Positions 21,563 through 32,891 of a stretch of DNA of 64,000 bases are shown here, one piece after another. Every line of letters starts with the position of its first letter. Position 1 is the stretch's first letter. Origin of the DNA: Choanephora cucurbitarum (taxonomy: Eukaryota > Mucoromycota > Mucoromycetes > Mucorales > Choanephoraceae); contig JAIWNI010000044.1 of the NCBI GenBank assembly GCA_025331435.1, positions 124,001 to 188,000 on the forward strand, read 5' to 3'. The notes beneath the pieces are model-generated. The model worked only from the letters and a program-made list of their open reading frames with translations. It had not been told where the DNA came from and made no database searches. A program made the position numbers and the translations under genes.

Positions 21563-23857
21563 ATGTCTAACAACTTCCAAAACCAAAACTCATCATCTCC
21601 CCATTCTGTATATCAGACACAAGCCAACGAAGCCTTGCGTCGTAATGAGACAGTAGCTTCCGTTCTTCAACTACAAGCCGAAACTAGATGCAGCAATACC
21701 AAGAAAGCTTATGACCAAAGACAGTCGAAATTTATTGTAAGAATTTAATTTCCAGATCTGTATAGTTGCATGAACCTGCTCAAACTGACATTCTACATTT
21801 AGCAATTTTGTAATAGAAAGCAGTATGCTAGTGGCATCTATGTTACAGAAGAAAAGATCATTGACTTTTTGAAAGAAGTTGTTGTGAAAGATGGAAACAC
21901 CAGACGTACTCAAAGAGGTGAACTTCAGGCTAATGGCAAACCATATCCACTCAGCATGTCATCCATTGATCAATATGTCAAGGCAGTTGTTGATCTTTAT
22001 GCTGTTCAAAAGTCAACTTCAATGGGTCTCATCAACTTTGAGAATCCTCGTGGCTCTCTTCTCAAGACCTACTTGCGTGCATTAAGACAACAAGAAGCAG
22101 ATCGAATGAGAAATTCATATGAAGATCGTGGTGCTGGTACTCTTCAAGATGGATATACCCCAGATGAATTGATCCGTGTCTCCATGTACTATTTCACCAG
22201 TGCTTCTGAAAGCATGATGAGAGATCGATTGGTATTCTTGATGCAACACATGATGCTTTTGCGTGGAGAAAGTACCAGAAGAATGGATTTGACTGATTTG
22301 TTTACTCTCGATCTGAAAGACGAAGGCTATTCTGAATGTCCAGCTCTTGTTCTTCTTATGAGAGAAGGTAAAACAAATCATACCGGTAGATCAGAATATG
22401 CTGCAACTATCCGCCATAAGGATTACAAGATTTGTGCTTTCGGTGCTCTAGCCTTTTATTTCTTTTACCGTTGGCAAATAATGAACGAAGACTTTCCTGA
22501 CCTGTCAAGAAACGAACTCTGGTTTGACATCAAGGTGCTTAAAGGGAACAAAGGCAGCACAAATGAGATTGATTATTCAACTCAATACAAGTCAGTTTGC
22601 AAGGCCTTCGACGCCTGTGGTATCAACAGTCAGAAGAAGACACATGCTGGACGAGGTTGTGGTGCCCGACATGCGGAAATTGCTGGTGCAAGCGAAGACC
22701 AGTTGAGAAGACATGGAAGATGGAATGCCCAGAGTATGGAAAACAACTATTTGACAAGCCTGCCTAGACAGTTCATTCGAGTCATCAATGGTTTTCCTGC
22801 TGCTGGTGGACAATTCTGGTTGCCAAGAGCGTCAGTCACTCCTTCCGAAGATTTGCAAACGAAGGTCTTTCCACTTGTAGATCAGATCTTGTCAAGAGTT
22901 GAATCTGGATTTACAGAAGGTTCCGAAGAGCTCTCTTCTTCAGCATACCCCAAAACCATCTGCGGTCAAGGCTTTCTCTTGCTTCTGAAAAAACTAAGAG
23001 TGATCTTTTTACAAGATTCGGTTTTTCTGAAGATTGACTACCCAACGCATCCTTTGTTTCAAAACCCTCTATTCAGCGATCCTCTCTTCCTGGAATTTGA
23101 AGCTTTGCTGCTCACTACCTGCCGCGAACAAGATTCCCCTCAAGAGATGAAGTTGAAGGAGATAGTTCCTGAGATTGAAGTTGTGCTGAACAACATGAAC
23201 ATGAAGTTGGACTCAGTGTCAACAATTGTTAACCACATGAATTCTCAAGCAACCAGGTCGATAATCAATAACAGCAGTACTTCCAACGACAACAATTTAG
23301 CAGCAATCAACGCTTCGATGCGAAACATTGCAACAAATTTCAACCAGTTGAAGTCTGCATGTGCATATTTTGTGAACGGCTCTCCCAGGGTCGATGGTGA
23401 ACCGGAAGCAGAAGATGAAGAAGAACAGCTGGTAACTGACCTCAACAATGGCTTTACCGGTGAACATAGTTCAACTCCTGTGGCCAGCACTGCCAATGCA
23501 GAGCTAGTCAAGTACTCAATGAAGCGTTGGGTCAAAACAGTACCCGATCTTTGGCTGGAGTTCACTGTGGGGCTAGAAGGAACTCCTTCTATTGATGAAC
23601 TCAATAGACTTTATAAGGCCAGTTGGAGAAGAGATGAAAAGGGTAAAAAATATTTTTGATTGAACTTTATTTCTGCAAATTCTAACATGATTTAATCTTT
23701 AGAACGCAAGATGTATTCAAGACGCATCACAATTATCAACAAGATTAGACAGCTAGTTAGTGAGGGTATGACAGAAGAAGATGCAGTAAAGCAACTAGAG
23801 GCAAAACGAGTATCAGAAAAGCTTTCTCTCAATAAGCTCCATGATGCTTTAAAATAA
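21563..23857 (+). CDS. Crypton tyrosine recombinase with GCR1_C DNA-binding domain
   Basis: This recombinase would integrate and excise the Crypton by a Tyr-DNA link. Three exons are inferred: 21563-about 21735, about 21803-23642, and about 23703-23857, joined by clean GT-AG introns. Catalytic residues in order are Arg in MMLLRGEST (near 22255), HxxR in THAGRGCGARH (near 22640-22670), His in RRHGRWN (near 22710) and the nucleophile Tyr in MENNYLTSLP (near 22745). A Ser/Asn-rich linker follows. The C-terminal GCR1_C-type domain has TVPDLWLEFTVGLEG and, after the last intron, ERKMYSRRITIINKI. The combination is that of fungal Cryptons. The frame is open throughout. Confidence 0.88.
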
Positions 23858-24259
23858 TTCCTTTCTTTTTTCTACATTTTTTATCTTCTCTTTTTCATCT
23901 TCTTTTTTTTTCTTTATCAATATGTCTTTTTGACACTTTAAATCAATAAATCTCTTTATAGTCAAAAATAGTACCATTGTTCAGGTACAAAGGCAATACT
24001 ATCTTTTTAAAAATGCTGGTTTACATTGACATGTCTTCAACGCATGAATTATGATTTTGAGAAGGCAATAAGATTCCGGTCCGAAACAACTTTACTTACA
24101 TAATAAGATAGGTATTGTGACAAAAGGTAAGATACCTATGCCACAATACTTTTTTTACTAGTAAAAAAGTCTGATACCGATGAAATACCCAAAAAAAATT
24201 GTGACAAAAAAATTCGTTACACAGTGCTAAATTTCTGTGACAAAATAATTTTTTGTGAC
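23858..24259. other. Crypton 3' tail with inverted repeats
   Basis: No gene is visible in this tail of the insertion. It holds overlapping inverted repeats: GTATTGTG (near 24113) with CACAATAC (near 24142), and ATAGGTAT with ATACCTAT. A near-perfect palindrome lies around ACTAGT at 24149-24171. Four spaced GTGAC words follow up to the Helitron border. These may be recombinase-binding or terminator structures. Confidence 0.5.
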
Positions 24260-27200
24260 CCAAGGTCCTGATACATCTTGGAAATCAGCTCTTCAAGTGA
24301 AAGTGTTTGCGATATGTAGTCCGGAAAAGAGATGTTTTGATTCTGAAAACTTGTATGATGCGTAATCAAATCTAGCTATTTTTTAAAATGAACATCATTG
24401 GATGTTGTTCCCCGGACACGCATGTTAATACGAAGCTGTACAACGGTTATTCTTGACCAAATATACGAATTTTTGATCGAAGCATCAACAATCATTGCAC
24501 GATTACCATTTCTGATAACCGGAGGGATTTGAGCAAAATTTCCACCCAGCACAACAGGTATACCGCCAAATAGCTTATCGCTGCTGCAAATATCTTTCAG
24601 ACTTCTATCAACAGCTTCAAAACAGAGTTTGTTTTGCATTGGTACTTTATCCCAAATGATCAGAGTAGTACTTCTCAACAAATCAGCTAGATGACCTTTC
24701 TTTGTTATATAACACAGAGAAGTCTCATTGACTGCTATAGGTATCTTAAACCTGAAATGAGACGTACGTCCACCAGAAAGAAGCAAGGAAGCAATACCAG
24801 AAGATGCGACGCATAAAACAATCTTTTCTTGACTGCGAAAGTAGTTGCAAAGAGCATTGTAGACAAATGTTTTACCAGTACCTGCTGGGCCATGAAGAAA
24901 ATACCAAGCGTTTCGAGAGCCGGATAAATTTGTACTGTCTGCTATGGAGTGCTCAACGCCATTTACAATAGTATGAAAAGCATTTTTTCGATCTTCGTTA
25001 AAAAGAGTATATTTTGATTCATAAGCTGCTTTTTCGAATTCGACATCATATGCAAGTTGTTCATTTATCAGCCTGTTAAGTGATGCCTTCTGTCTATTTT
25101 CCAGTACATCTAGATCATTAGTCCAATCATTTTTATATGAAGACATTTGACATGACTCTAAAGATGAACCAAGGCGGCCAAGCTTTTCATCCAACAGGAA
25201 TAAGCCATAATCCCATTCAGATTGACCTTTATAAAACAGGCTGTCATCAGTCACTGTATACTTTTCATGCAATTGGCCTGGAAACAGAGTCTTTAGCTTA
25301 TGAGCTAGATTGTCGCAGATACTAACGCAAAACTCTTCCCAAAGCAATGCTGGTTCAATCAACTGTCCAAAAGTCAAAGCAGTAACGAACAGGTTGCAAA
25401 GAGAACTGCCAGTTGAAAACATGACAACTTCATTAAAGCAATGGTTCCATTCTTGATTATCTCCTATTAAATGAAGCTTTGAGCAAGCTTGCATGAATGT
25501 CTCATACTTTACGCCATCTACCGTTTGAAGATCTTCGAAAGACTTTGATCCAGCTAAGTTTGTTAATAACAACCGGAGGTAGAACCGTTCACCAGATTGT
25601 GGACTACAGTATGGCACTCTACCAATTGCAAATCCTCTTTGGCGATGTTTCCACACTCTATCTTTCTTATCCCAAACAAAATATTGCGGAAAGTCTTGAT
25701 AAAGATACTTTTGAGCAGTTGGATTATTCTGATAGTGGTAAAAGTAGGCCATTAGCATAGTACGACTATTCGCAAGTGTGTGTTCAAGCTCAGAGGGAGT
25801 AGCATCCTCAGGGAAGTAAACTAGCTGCTGATCAGGCAGATGCAATGCTAACAGTGCAACTGTTGGATCTTCTTCGTGAATTTTGTACTCGAATATGCGA
25901 GCAAAAGCTTCCGTGAGACCAATGTAACGACCTTGAAGATGTCTTTCAATCTCGTTCTCAGTATCGCTCAACTTCAAAGTTGTTCTGTCAGAGCCTTTAT
26001 AAACGTATTTGTTTATGTAATTAATAGCTTTGACACTTTGACAGCATTCAACATTAATATGCGCTTTGAACTTCTTTGAGAGATATGGGTTGTAAGGTAC
26101 GATCCATCTATTATCAATGACAATTGATCCACCGCCTTGTCCCAAAGGATTGCGAATGGAGTGTTGAGAATCGGGATCAGTTGATCTTGCTCTTTTATAC
26201 AGAGGATAATCATCATCAGAGATAACAGTTTGCTCAGTGAATGTCTTTGGAAATTTTTTAGAGCATTTTAAGTTTCCATTTGCATCTTTAACCATACATG
26301 GGGATTTTGGATTCAAGTTACCGCAAGGCCCACGAACCATGTTCTTAGTAACTATCTCATAAAGCTCAGGATCACTTTCTTTCGAAGGGATCTCAGCGGA
26401 GATGATCCGGTCGATTTCGTCAGCGGAATGGATGGCATAAGATGAATCCAAAAACAGAAGCAAATGAAGATGAAGAAGGCCTCTTTTTTGGTATTCTATT
26501 GTTCGAACTAATCTCTTATAAGTGCCAAATACATTCTTCACTTTCAAATCTTTCAACAGTTCTTTCACTTTCAAATCAAAGACTCTGGCTACCAAATCTG
26601 GTCGGTCAGATGCATTTTGACCAGGTAACAATTCTCTTTGGATCTCAATCCAGCGAGGATTAGCTGTAAATGTGATGAACAAAGAAGGCTTTCCGAAATA
26701 ACGAACAATAGCCATTGAGTCTTGGCATTGCTTAGCCATAAATCTTGCTCCGTCTGTATAAGAACTTGGCAAGATGAAGCGCTTGCCCAAAGAAGTAGCA
26801 TCGATATCCTCAGAGATAAGCGCATCTTGCACACCATTGTAGAGGTCAGCACGAATATTTGATTGATGCGTTTTGATCCAGTCTAATTTCGTTTGATCGC
26901 AAATGGCCCAAACATCAACCAAATATTGCTGGAAAAGTCTTTTTGCGTAAAACAAAGTAGGAAATTCTTGATGTCTTTGATGAAGTCGGAACCTGTAGTA
27001 TGTTCTTTGTGTAAGGCGACTGTCTTGGCCATCCAATCTCAGGCCCCAGTTCCAGCCCAAATCTCCCATTGGAAACAGCAATGTGTAATGCAAGGGCATA
27101 TACAACGCATGTGTTTGTGAGATAGTGGAAAAAGAAAACTCTCCCTCAGAATGTCGAAGATAAATTCGAATTACTCTGAAGCTATCAGAGGAGCTCTCAT

Positions 27201-28121
27201 TTGGTAAGATAGCAGCTACCTCACTGGTTGTAGGCACATTTTCAGTTCGTCTATCTTTACCAGCCACTAATTCCATCTTCAACGATGGGTAAACACGAAT
27301 GAAAGACTGTTCTTCGGTTGTATTTTCAAGAAGCTCATGTGCAGTCTTATAAAGTCTTACATAAGGATTGCATTGATGAAGCTCTGTAGACAATCCTTGG
27401 ATTAGCTCATTGTCCAAGTCCTCATTGTTTGCAGCTCGAATTGATGCTGCATATTCAGGGTCAAAGATATAGAGTTGTGCATATCTAGCCTGATTGTTAT
27501 TCTCAGCGGAAATTGGCCCTTGAGTGTGGTACATTTGGCCATGAATTTGGAAGGGCATGTTGGTGAGGTTGCTGTTGCTAACTTCACAACGCAAAGAGGT
27601 GAAAGTGAAAGCAGCATCAAAGCGTCTCAAATTATTTTTGAAATGCTGTCCGCGGGAAGTGACGTCCTCATACAATCCCTTCACATAGGAGGGGGGATCT
27701 TTCAGCAAATCTGTTTTAACAGCACCAGCCTTGCAACACGACATCCAAAAAACATTATTTTTGGTTGAGTTGGAAGGTAACTCGGCCTTCCAGTGCTTAG
27801 CACCACATTTGTCGCAAGCTTGATCCATTAAACCTAAATCGAATGGCTGGAGGCGAGAGAGCTCAGAAATATAGGCTGCAGGCAATTGAGTTCTTCGGCC
27901 TCGAGATCTAGTTTCATTGGCATTAGTTATACGGCTGTTGTTTCTCAAAGTTCGTTGTCTACGTTCCTATGAAATAAATCAAGTTAGTGAGATATTTTGC
28001 TGCTTAACTCTAGCTCAAATCTTACACGACAGATATCGCAAGTAACAAAAGTATTGTGTTGAAATGTTGCACCACATGTAGTGCATTCTTTAGTTTGTAC
28101 GGATGTAAGAGGGTTGCCCAT
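24260..28121 (-). pseudogene. Helitron Rep-helicase, N-terminal and central part
   Basis: This protein would carry out rolling-circle transposition. Exon 1 (about 28071-28121) starts MGNPLTSVQTKECTTCG with a CxxC...CxxC finger and splices to the long frame that ends at 24376. The Helitron-like N domain covers the first half. The HUH nuclease motif is in RGLLHLHLLLFLD (near 26440-26480), and the paired catalytic Tyr region is YINKYVYKG (near 26000). A PIF1-like helicase follows with Walker A HGPAGTGKT (near 24870-24895). The Walker B segment reads IIWDKVPM instead of the usual DE, and the next motif reads GGNFAQIPP instead of GGDF. A TAG near 24374 is followed by in-frame homology (SLEELISKMYQDLGS) to about 24260, where the Crypton begins. 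The gene is therefore broken. Confidence 0.88.
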
Positions 28122-28246
28122 AGTAACGGGAAGAATATAAGCTTTTGAAGAAAGAGTAATAAAAAATTTGAAATTAAGGGGAAACCAAAAAAACAGGACG
28201 TGACGTCAGTACTTTTATTTAATCTGTTATTTCAGTATATATTAGA

Positions 28247-29952
28247 TTTTGCTGGTCGGTCACAGATATAAGTAGCTCGGCAATGTCATAAATGCTGTCT
28301 TAAAGAAGCCTTTGTAAACTGGTGTTATTTGATTGCAGGATTTGCTCGATAAGTAAAGATACAATGAACATCCTTGGCAATATTAACTCCACGATTTTAT
28401 GCGGTTGTACAAGACGCGCACTCAAGAATCGCATGTAGGCCTTGGAATTTGATTTGAATAGCCAAAAGTCCTTGGCATAATAGTCAGATATACGTTTGTA
28501 GTCTTGATGTTTTGTCTTAACAACATCTACAAAGCTATTGAGGCTAGGTGCTGCTTTGGGTATTTGGTAAGGCGTTTTCTATGAAACTGTATACCAAAAC
28601 GAGACGCTGATATGTATTTGCTATACTTTGAAGGCAGTAATAGGCGGTATTTTTGTTTGCATAATGGTAGGATTGAACATAACTTACTACGAGCTTGTCA
28701 CTCGTAAAGGTAACCAAGACATTCCTTCAACCTATGCTTCATTTAAGTCCCTGACGCTTACCTTCAACCTCCATTTCATTGAGTTTCTCGCTTACTTTAC
28801 AACCAACTACTTCGGTCTTGTTGTGCGCGTTGTATGTTGTCTGGTCTTGTTTGTTTCCCTTGTTGCTGGTGCCTCGCGGAAATGAGTGTGGAAAGCACAA
28901 TGCCTTTGTGATATACTCCAGGTGTAGTATCCCAGAGCCTCGCTAGTGCGTAACCTTCTTTGTGGTAAAGAGTAGACCTCGGTCCTAACTATTGTATCAA
29001 CTAAATATATACCTAACTACTGTCCTTCACTGTCACCCCTCACACATGCCAAGTTATTTGTTTTGCTTTATTTTCCTCCTATCTCGCCATCCTTTTCATC
29101 AACGCTTCCTGTATCTTACTGTTACTTTTCCTCGCTTCTTTTCTACTTTTTCCTCTTCTGACATTTTTAGGACTTTAAGTAAAAAAAGACTTGCTCCCTT
29201 AAAAAAGCTAATTCGGATATTACTAGTGCAAAATGAATAAATCAATTGAAGCACCAACACAAAACAATTTGGAAACTGAAGAAAGTAAGATGATAAAGGA
29301 ACCAGTTTTCCTACTTTCACTCAAATAAGTCAAAATCTAGCAAAGTGAAATCGGATTTTCAAAAACCGGCCTGATTCTCAATTTCATTGTTCCATACTCT
29401 TCAATAAGATTAATAATTAGGACTACAGTTTTCCCAGTTATGTCAGGTCCGCCGCCATTTGGAATTGTAAACACTGTAAAAGAGTCAGATTCTACTAAAG
29501 GTTAAATTATTATGTATATTATAGTCAAAGACAAAGAAGAAAAGGAATAAGGATATATTTAAAGACAAAGAAAAAGAAGGATATATTTATAAATAAATTA
29601 AAAGGAACAGAGAAAAAAATATAAGGCTTGCAACTTATTCTTTGAGTCTCTTTGTCCTCAAAGTGTATTGCAGTGGGGGCTGGTAGCTTCTAACTACTGT
29701 TGCGATATTCTTCTTCAAAATACATCGAGCATTATAAGAAAGATGAAGCAAAGGCACTATTCTCTTGAATTCATGAATGGCCTGACAGAAATAAAAACGG
29801 TCGGACTTGACCAGCAACAAAGTAGAATCAGGCGAAGGATTTACAGACAAGGCTGTACAAGCAAACCCTTTTTTTACAGAAGTCAGTAAAAACAGAATAC
29901 AAATTAAAAGAGTTTACATACCGCTAATTACAAATCCTACAGTACACAAATC
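28247..29952. other. Unassigned DNA right of the Helitron, with two coding-like fragments
   Basis: On the minus strand about 28275-28580 an unrecognised open frame includes YAKDFWLFKSNSKAYMRF. On the plus strand 28628-28885 a hydrophobic open frame (MKAVIGGIFVCIMVGLN at the start, LVVRVVCCLVLFVSLVAG near the end) has coding-like codon use. Neither matches a family I know. They may be captured gene fragments or debris of older elements. The rest, 28890-29952, shows no gene. Confidence 0.35.
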
Positions 29953-30222
29953 TTTTTGGGTTTAGTCTTTTTCGCAGTAACCAGTCATTTTACATGTAGC
30001 CAAGAAATAAAAAGGGAGTAGCGAACAATGTTATACAGCATGTGACACACAGGATACCTCTATAATTTTTTTTTTATGTTTTCATAAAAAAATATACTTA
30101 TCATTTATCATTTATCACAGACATTTACATCGCTTGGTGTAAGACGCTATCCCTTACTCCCTTTTTATTTCTTGGCTACATGTAAAATGACTGGTTACTG
30201 CGAAAAAGACTAAACCCAAAAA
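29953..30222. repeat. Foldback element with 68-bp perfect inverted repeats
   Basis: The arm at 29953-30020, starting TTTTTGGGTTTAGTC, is repeated without a mismatch in reverse at 30155-30222. A spacer of 134 bp separates the arms. The whole would form a long hairpin. Its size suits a MITE or foldback transposon; no target duplication is obvious. Identity over 68 bp suggests a recent origin or gene conversion between the arms. Confidence 0.95.
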
Positions 30223-31565
30223 AAAGGGAATGCAATACTCTACCTTGCCTTAATCAAGAAGCCATCCTGCTTCAATTAAGGCAGATGCTTTGCTTGTGAT
30301 AAATTTATAAGAGAATATTTAAGGAACTGCTCCGCGTTCTCTCCCTCTACATTTTTCTTCATTACTTACAGCACGCAGAATGTTTGAAGCATCAATAGAA
30401 AACGAAGTCGGCAGATTATAGCAGCTATATTTGTAGCACAAACATCGACCATATGATGATTATATAAGTAAGCATGAATGTATTACATGGCCTGATCTAG
30501 GCGGGAGAGACAAAAAGAAGAGAAACAAGAGATCATGCAAATAAGGCGGTGATAACAAGAGACATTCAAATACAAAGGTGTGGGTATGATGCCCATTCCC
30601 GCAATCCGCAAATGGACAAGACCTGCAGATATTTATGTGGAAGTCTATACTTTCCTTCACATTGCCCAAAATGAAACGTCGTTCCTTTTGCTTTCGGAGT
30701 TCTTAGTCCGTGTGTTTTATCCGTGTATCAAGAATCAGCCTTTATTATTTTCCAGCTTTCTTTTCGTCTTCTCGTCTTTATTTTCATAGCACAATGCCCT
30801 CCCCCCTTTTTTTGTGATTGATCTGGTTTTATGTGTTGGCTACTGCTTGTTTTTGTTCTTTTCGATCTTTTATTGGATAACACCTTGTCTTTTTTTTTGG
30901 ATTTATCAAACTTCAAGTTTAAAGAGATCCAGATTATAGCAAGCCAATTAGTTTTAGCATTTGGCTGATAAATTATGTTTCTGAACAACAATATGATTTC
31001 TTTTCCTGGATAAGAAAAATGTCAAGGTAAAGTTTAAGTTTGATTTCAAGATCCAAGCTGGATATTAATACAAAAATGTTGGGTAGTAATATACACTATA
31101 ACATACAGAATCTAATTATACATTGGCCTTAGGTTAGATCTAGTATGCAAGTTTGATGAGGGACGTGTTCATTGTAACTATTACAAAGTCAAGTAAAGAG
31201 GAAAGAGGAGTCATTCATGTATAAATTATTTTCAAAGCAGTAATCAGTTTCCAGCTTATGCAAAATATGAACGCGCTTATTTTCTTTTAACAATACTGAA
31301 TATCTCTCGCTTTACTTGTGTTTCTGTTTGTTTCCTCTTGTTCAGAAAACAATTATGTTGTATGAAAAGGGTCAATTATCAGTAATAATTTGAATGACTT
31401 TTATAGCAGCTCTTTATGACTAAAATAGCAAAGACATATTTGGAACAAATGGACCATTGTTGTCATTTGCAAGTCAGAAAAATTCTTTTTTCTCGAACAA
31501 TACTCCTTTTGTCCAATAAACATTATTTGAAACTTACCAAATGCTCCTTGGTCATCTCCATTGTA
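30223..31565. other. Unassigned intergenic DNA
   Basis: This 1.3-kb stretch has no frame with recognisable protein motifs on either strand and no RNA gene I can identify. It ends at the TA target site of the next Tc1/mariner element. Confidence 0.4.
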
Positions 31566-32889
31566 CAGTGACCTATCAAAAAAATCAAGGTTTTTTTAAA
31601 ATCCGCATAAATGTCTTGAGCATGCATGAAATGAATGTACCCCTTTATCTCTTTTATATAATACAATGTCTGCTAAAAAACACGTAACCGAAGAAAGAAA
31701 AGCCTTTATCTTCGAACTGTACAAGTTAGGCCTTAAACCCAAGAGAATTGCACACCTAACAAGCGCGAATGTGAAAACGGTGTATGGAATTTTAAGCAGA
31801 GGAATTCGCGTGGTACCACAAATCGTGCTAAAGGATCAGGTAGAAAGACTGAGATGACTCCCAGAATGATTCGTGCTCTTGTCAGGGAGGTAAACTACAA
31901 TAGAAGAGCAACATTGGCTGAATTGGCTGCTTCCTTGCCCGAGGCCGTCAGTGTATGCACAGTCCGTCGTGCCTTGCACAAATTGGGGTATCGCAACCAG
32001 GTTGCTCAGAAGAAGCCTTTTCTTTCCATCATGCATCGAAAGAGAAGACTTGTTTTTGCCAAAAAGTATAAGAGCTAAACAGTGGAAGACTGGAAGAGGA
32101 TAATTTGGACGGATGAAAGCTCATTCGAAAATGGCAAGAATTCTGCCGTGGTGAAGGTTTGGCGCCTGACAACCGAGAAGTACCTGGAGGGCTGTCTTGC
32201 ACCCAGCTTCAAGAGTGGTAGATCCTCCTTGATGATCTGGGGTGCTATAAGGTCTGGTAAGAAGTCAGACTTGCACTTCCTTGGCGATGAAGAACGAAGG
32301 GGACCTGGATTCGTATCGTCCATCTACGAAGGTCCTCTGACAAGATTTTATGGATTAGAGCAGGGTCTCGTGTTGATGGAAGATGGGGCTCCAGTTCATA
32401 GATCTAAAATTGCCAAGGAATGGAAGACAGAGAAGGGCCTTGATGTGCTAGGCTGGCCTGCACAATTGCCGGATTTGAATCCAATCGAAAATTTGTGGAT
32501 GATTATGAAACGGCGTGTGTAGGCCCAGGCAAGCAAGCAAGGCCGCTTCAAAACCATGGATGAACACAAGACATGCTTGCAAAAGATCTGGGACGAACTT
32601 CAGCCCAAGGACTGGAACCGTCTTGCTGCAAGCATGCCTCGAAGACTTAGACTAGTGATAAAAAATAAAGGGGGGCCTACCTCCTATTAATGTATTTTTA
32701 TTATAATAGACTCTCTCCTTTTACTGAAAAAAGTAATTATTTATATTCATAACGGTTTTCTGATTGTATTGTGTAAGTTTGGATGTCTTAGAGGGTTAAA
32801 AAGTGATTGTTAGAGGACAAAGACCAAGACATGATGGTTGTGATTTTGCGGATATTAAAAAAAAAATTAATTTTTTTGATAGGTCACTG
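31566..32889 (+). mobile_element. Second Tc1/mariner transposon copy, TA target duplication
   Basis: The ends are inverted copies of CAGTGACCTATCAAAAAAAT, perfect for the first 20 bp and imperfect for about 45 bp. TA dinucleotides flank both ends (31564-31565 and 32890-32891). The length is 1324 bp. The terminal repeat and protein both differ from the element at 12700-14116, so it is a separate family. Confidence 0.92.
31666..32690 (+). pseudogene. Tc1-type DDE transposase with stops and a frameshift
   Basis: The N-terminal paired-like helix-turn-helix starts MSAKKHVTEERKAFIFELYK. A frame change near 31835 leads into a second helix-turn-helix (TLAELAASLPEAVSVCTVRR). The catalytic domain shows WTDESSF (first Asp, near 32110), LMEDGAPVHRS (second Asp, near 32380) and WPAQLPDLNPIENLW (third acid, near 32455-32500). 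In-frame stops occur at about 32077 and 32521, and the homology continues to about 32690. The copy cannot make a full transposase. Confidence 0.88.
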
Positions 32890-32891
32890 TA

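Larger units (their letters stand above)
18112..24262 (+). mobile_element. Crypton-type element inserted in the Helitron helicase gene
   Basis: Helicase homology stops at about 18110 on the left and about 24260 on the right, so everything between is inserted DNA. The insertion carries a tyrosine recombinase gene (21563-23857), and its 5' leader is itself split by a hAT element (18167-21346). Subtracting the hAT copy leaves about 2.96 kb, a normal Crypton size. Cryptons lack terminal inverted repeats, so the exact edges cannot be fixed. TGTGAC occurs at both proposed borders (18141-18146 and 24254-24259), but the frame is not restored cleanly by joining there. Confidence 0.68.
17231..28246 (-). 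mobile_element. Helitron (outer element of a three-deep nest)
   Basis: The element is read on the minus strand. The proposed 5' end is A|TCTAATATATACTG at 28246 and the proposed 3' end is GGTCGGCTAG|T at 17231, preceded by a GC-rich self-complementary stretch (17235-17280). This fits the Helitron rule of TC start, CTRR end and insertion between A and T. The single Rep-helicase gene lies inside, from 28121 to 17377, and is interrupted between about 24260 and 18110 by other transposons. Without the insert the element would be about 4.9 kb, a usual size. The termini are inferred from short motifs and are less certain than the gene. Confidence 0.62.
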
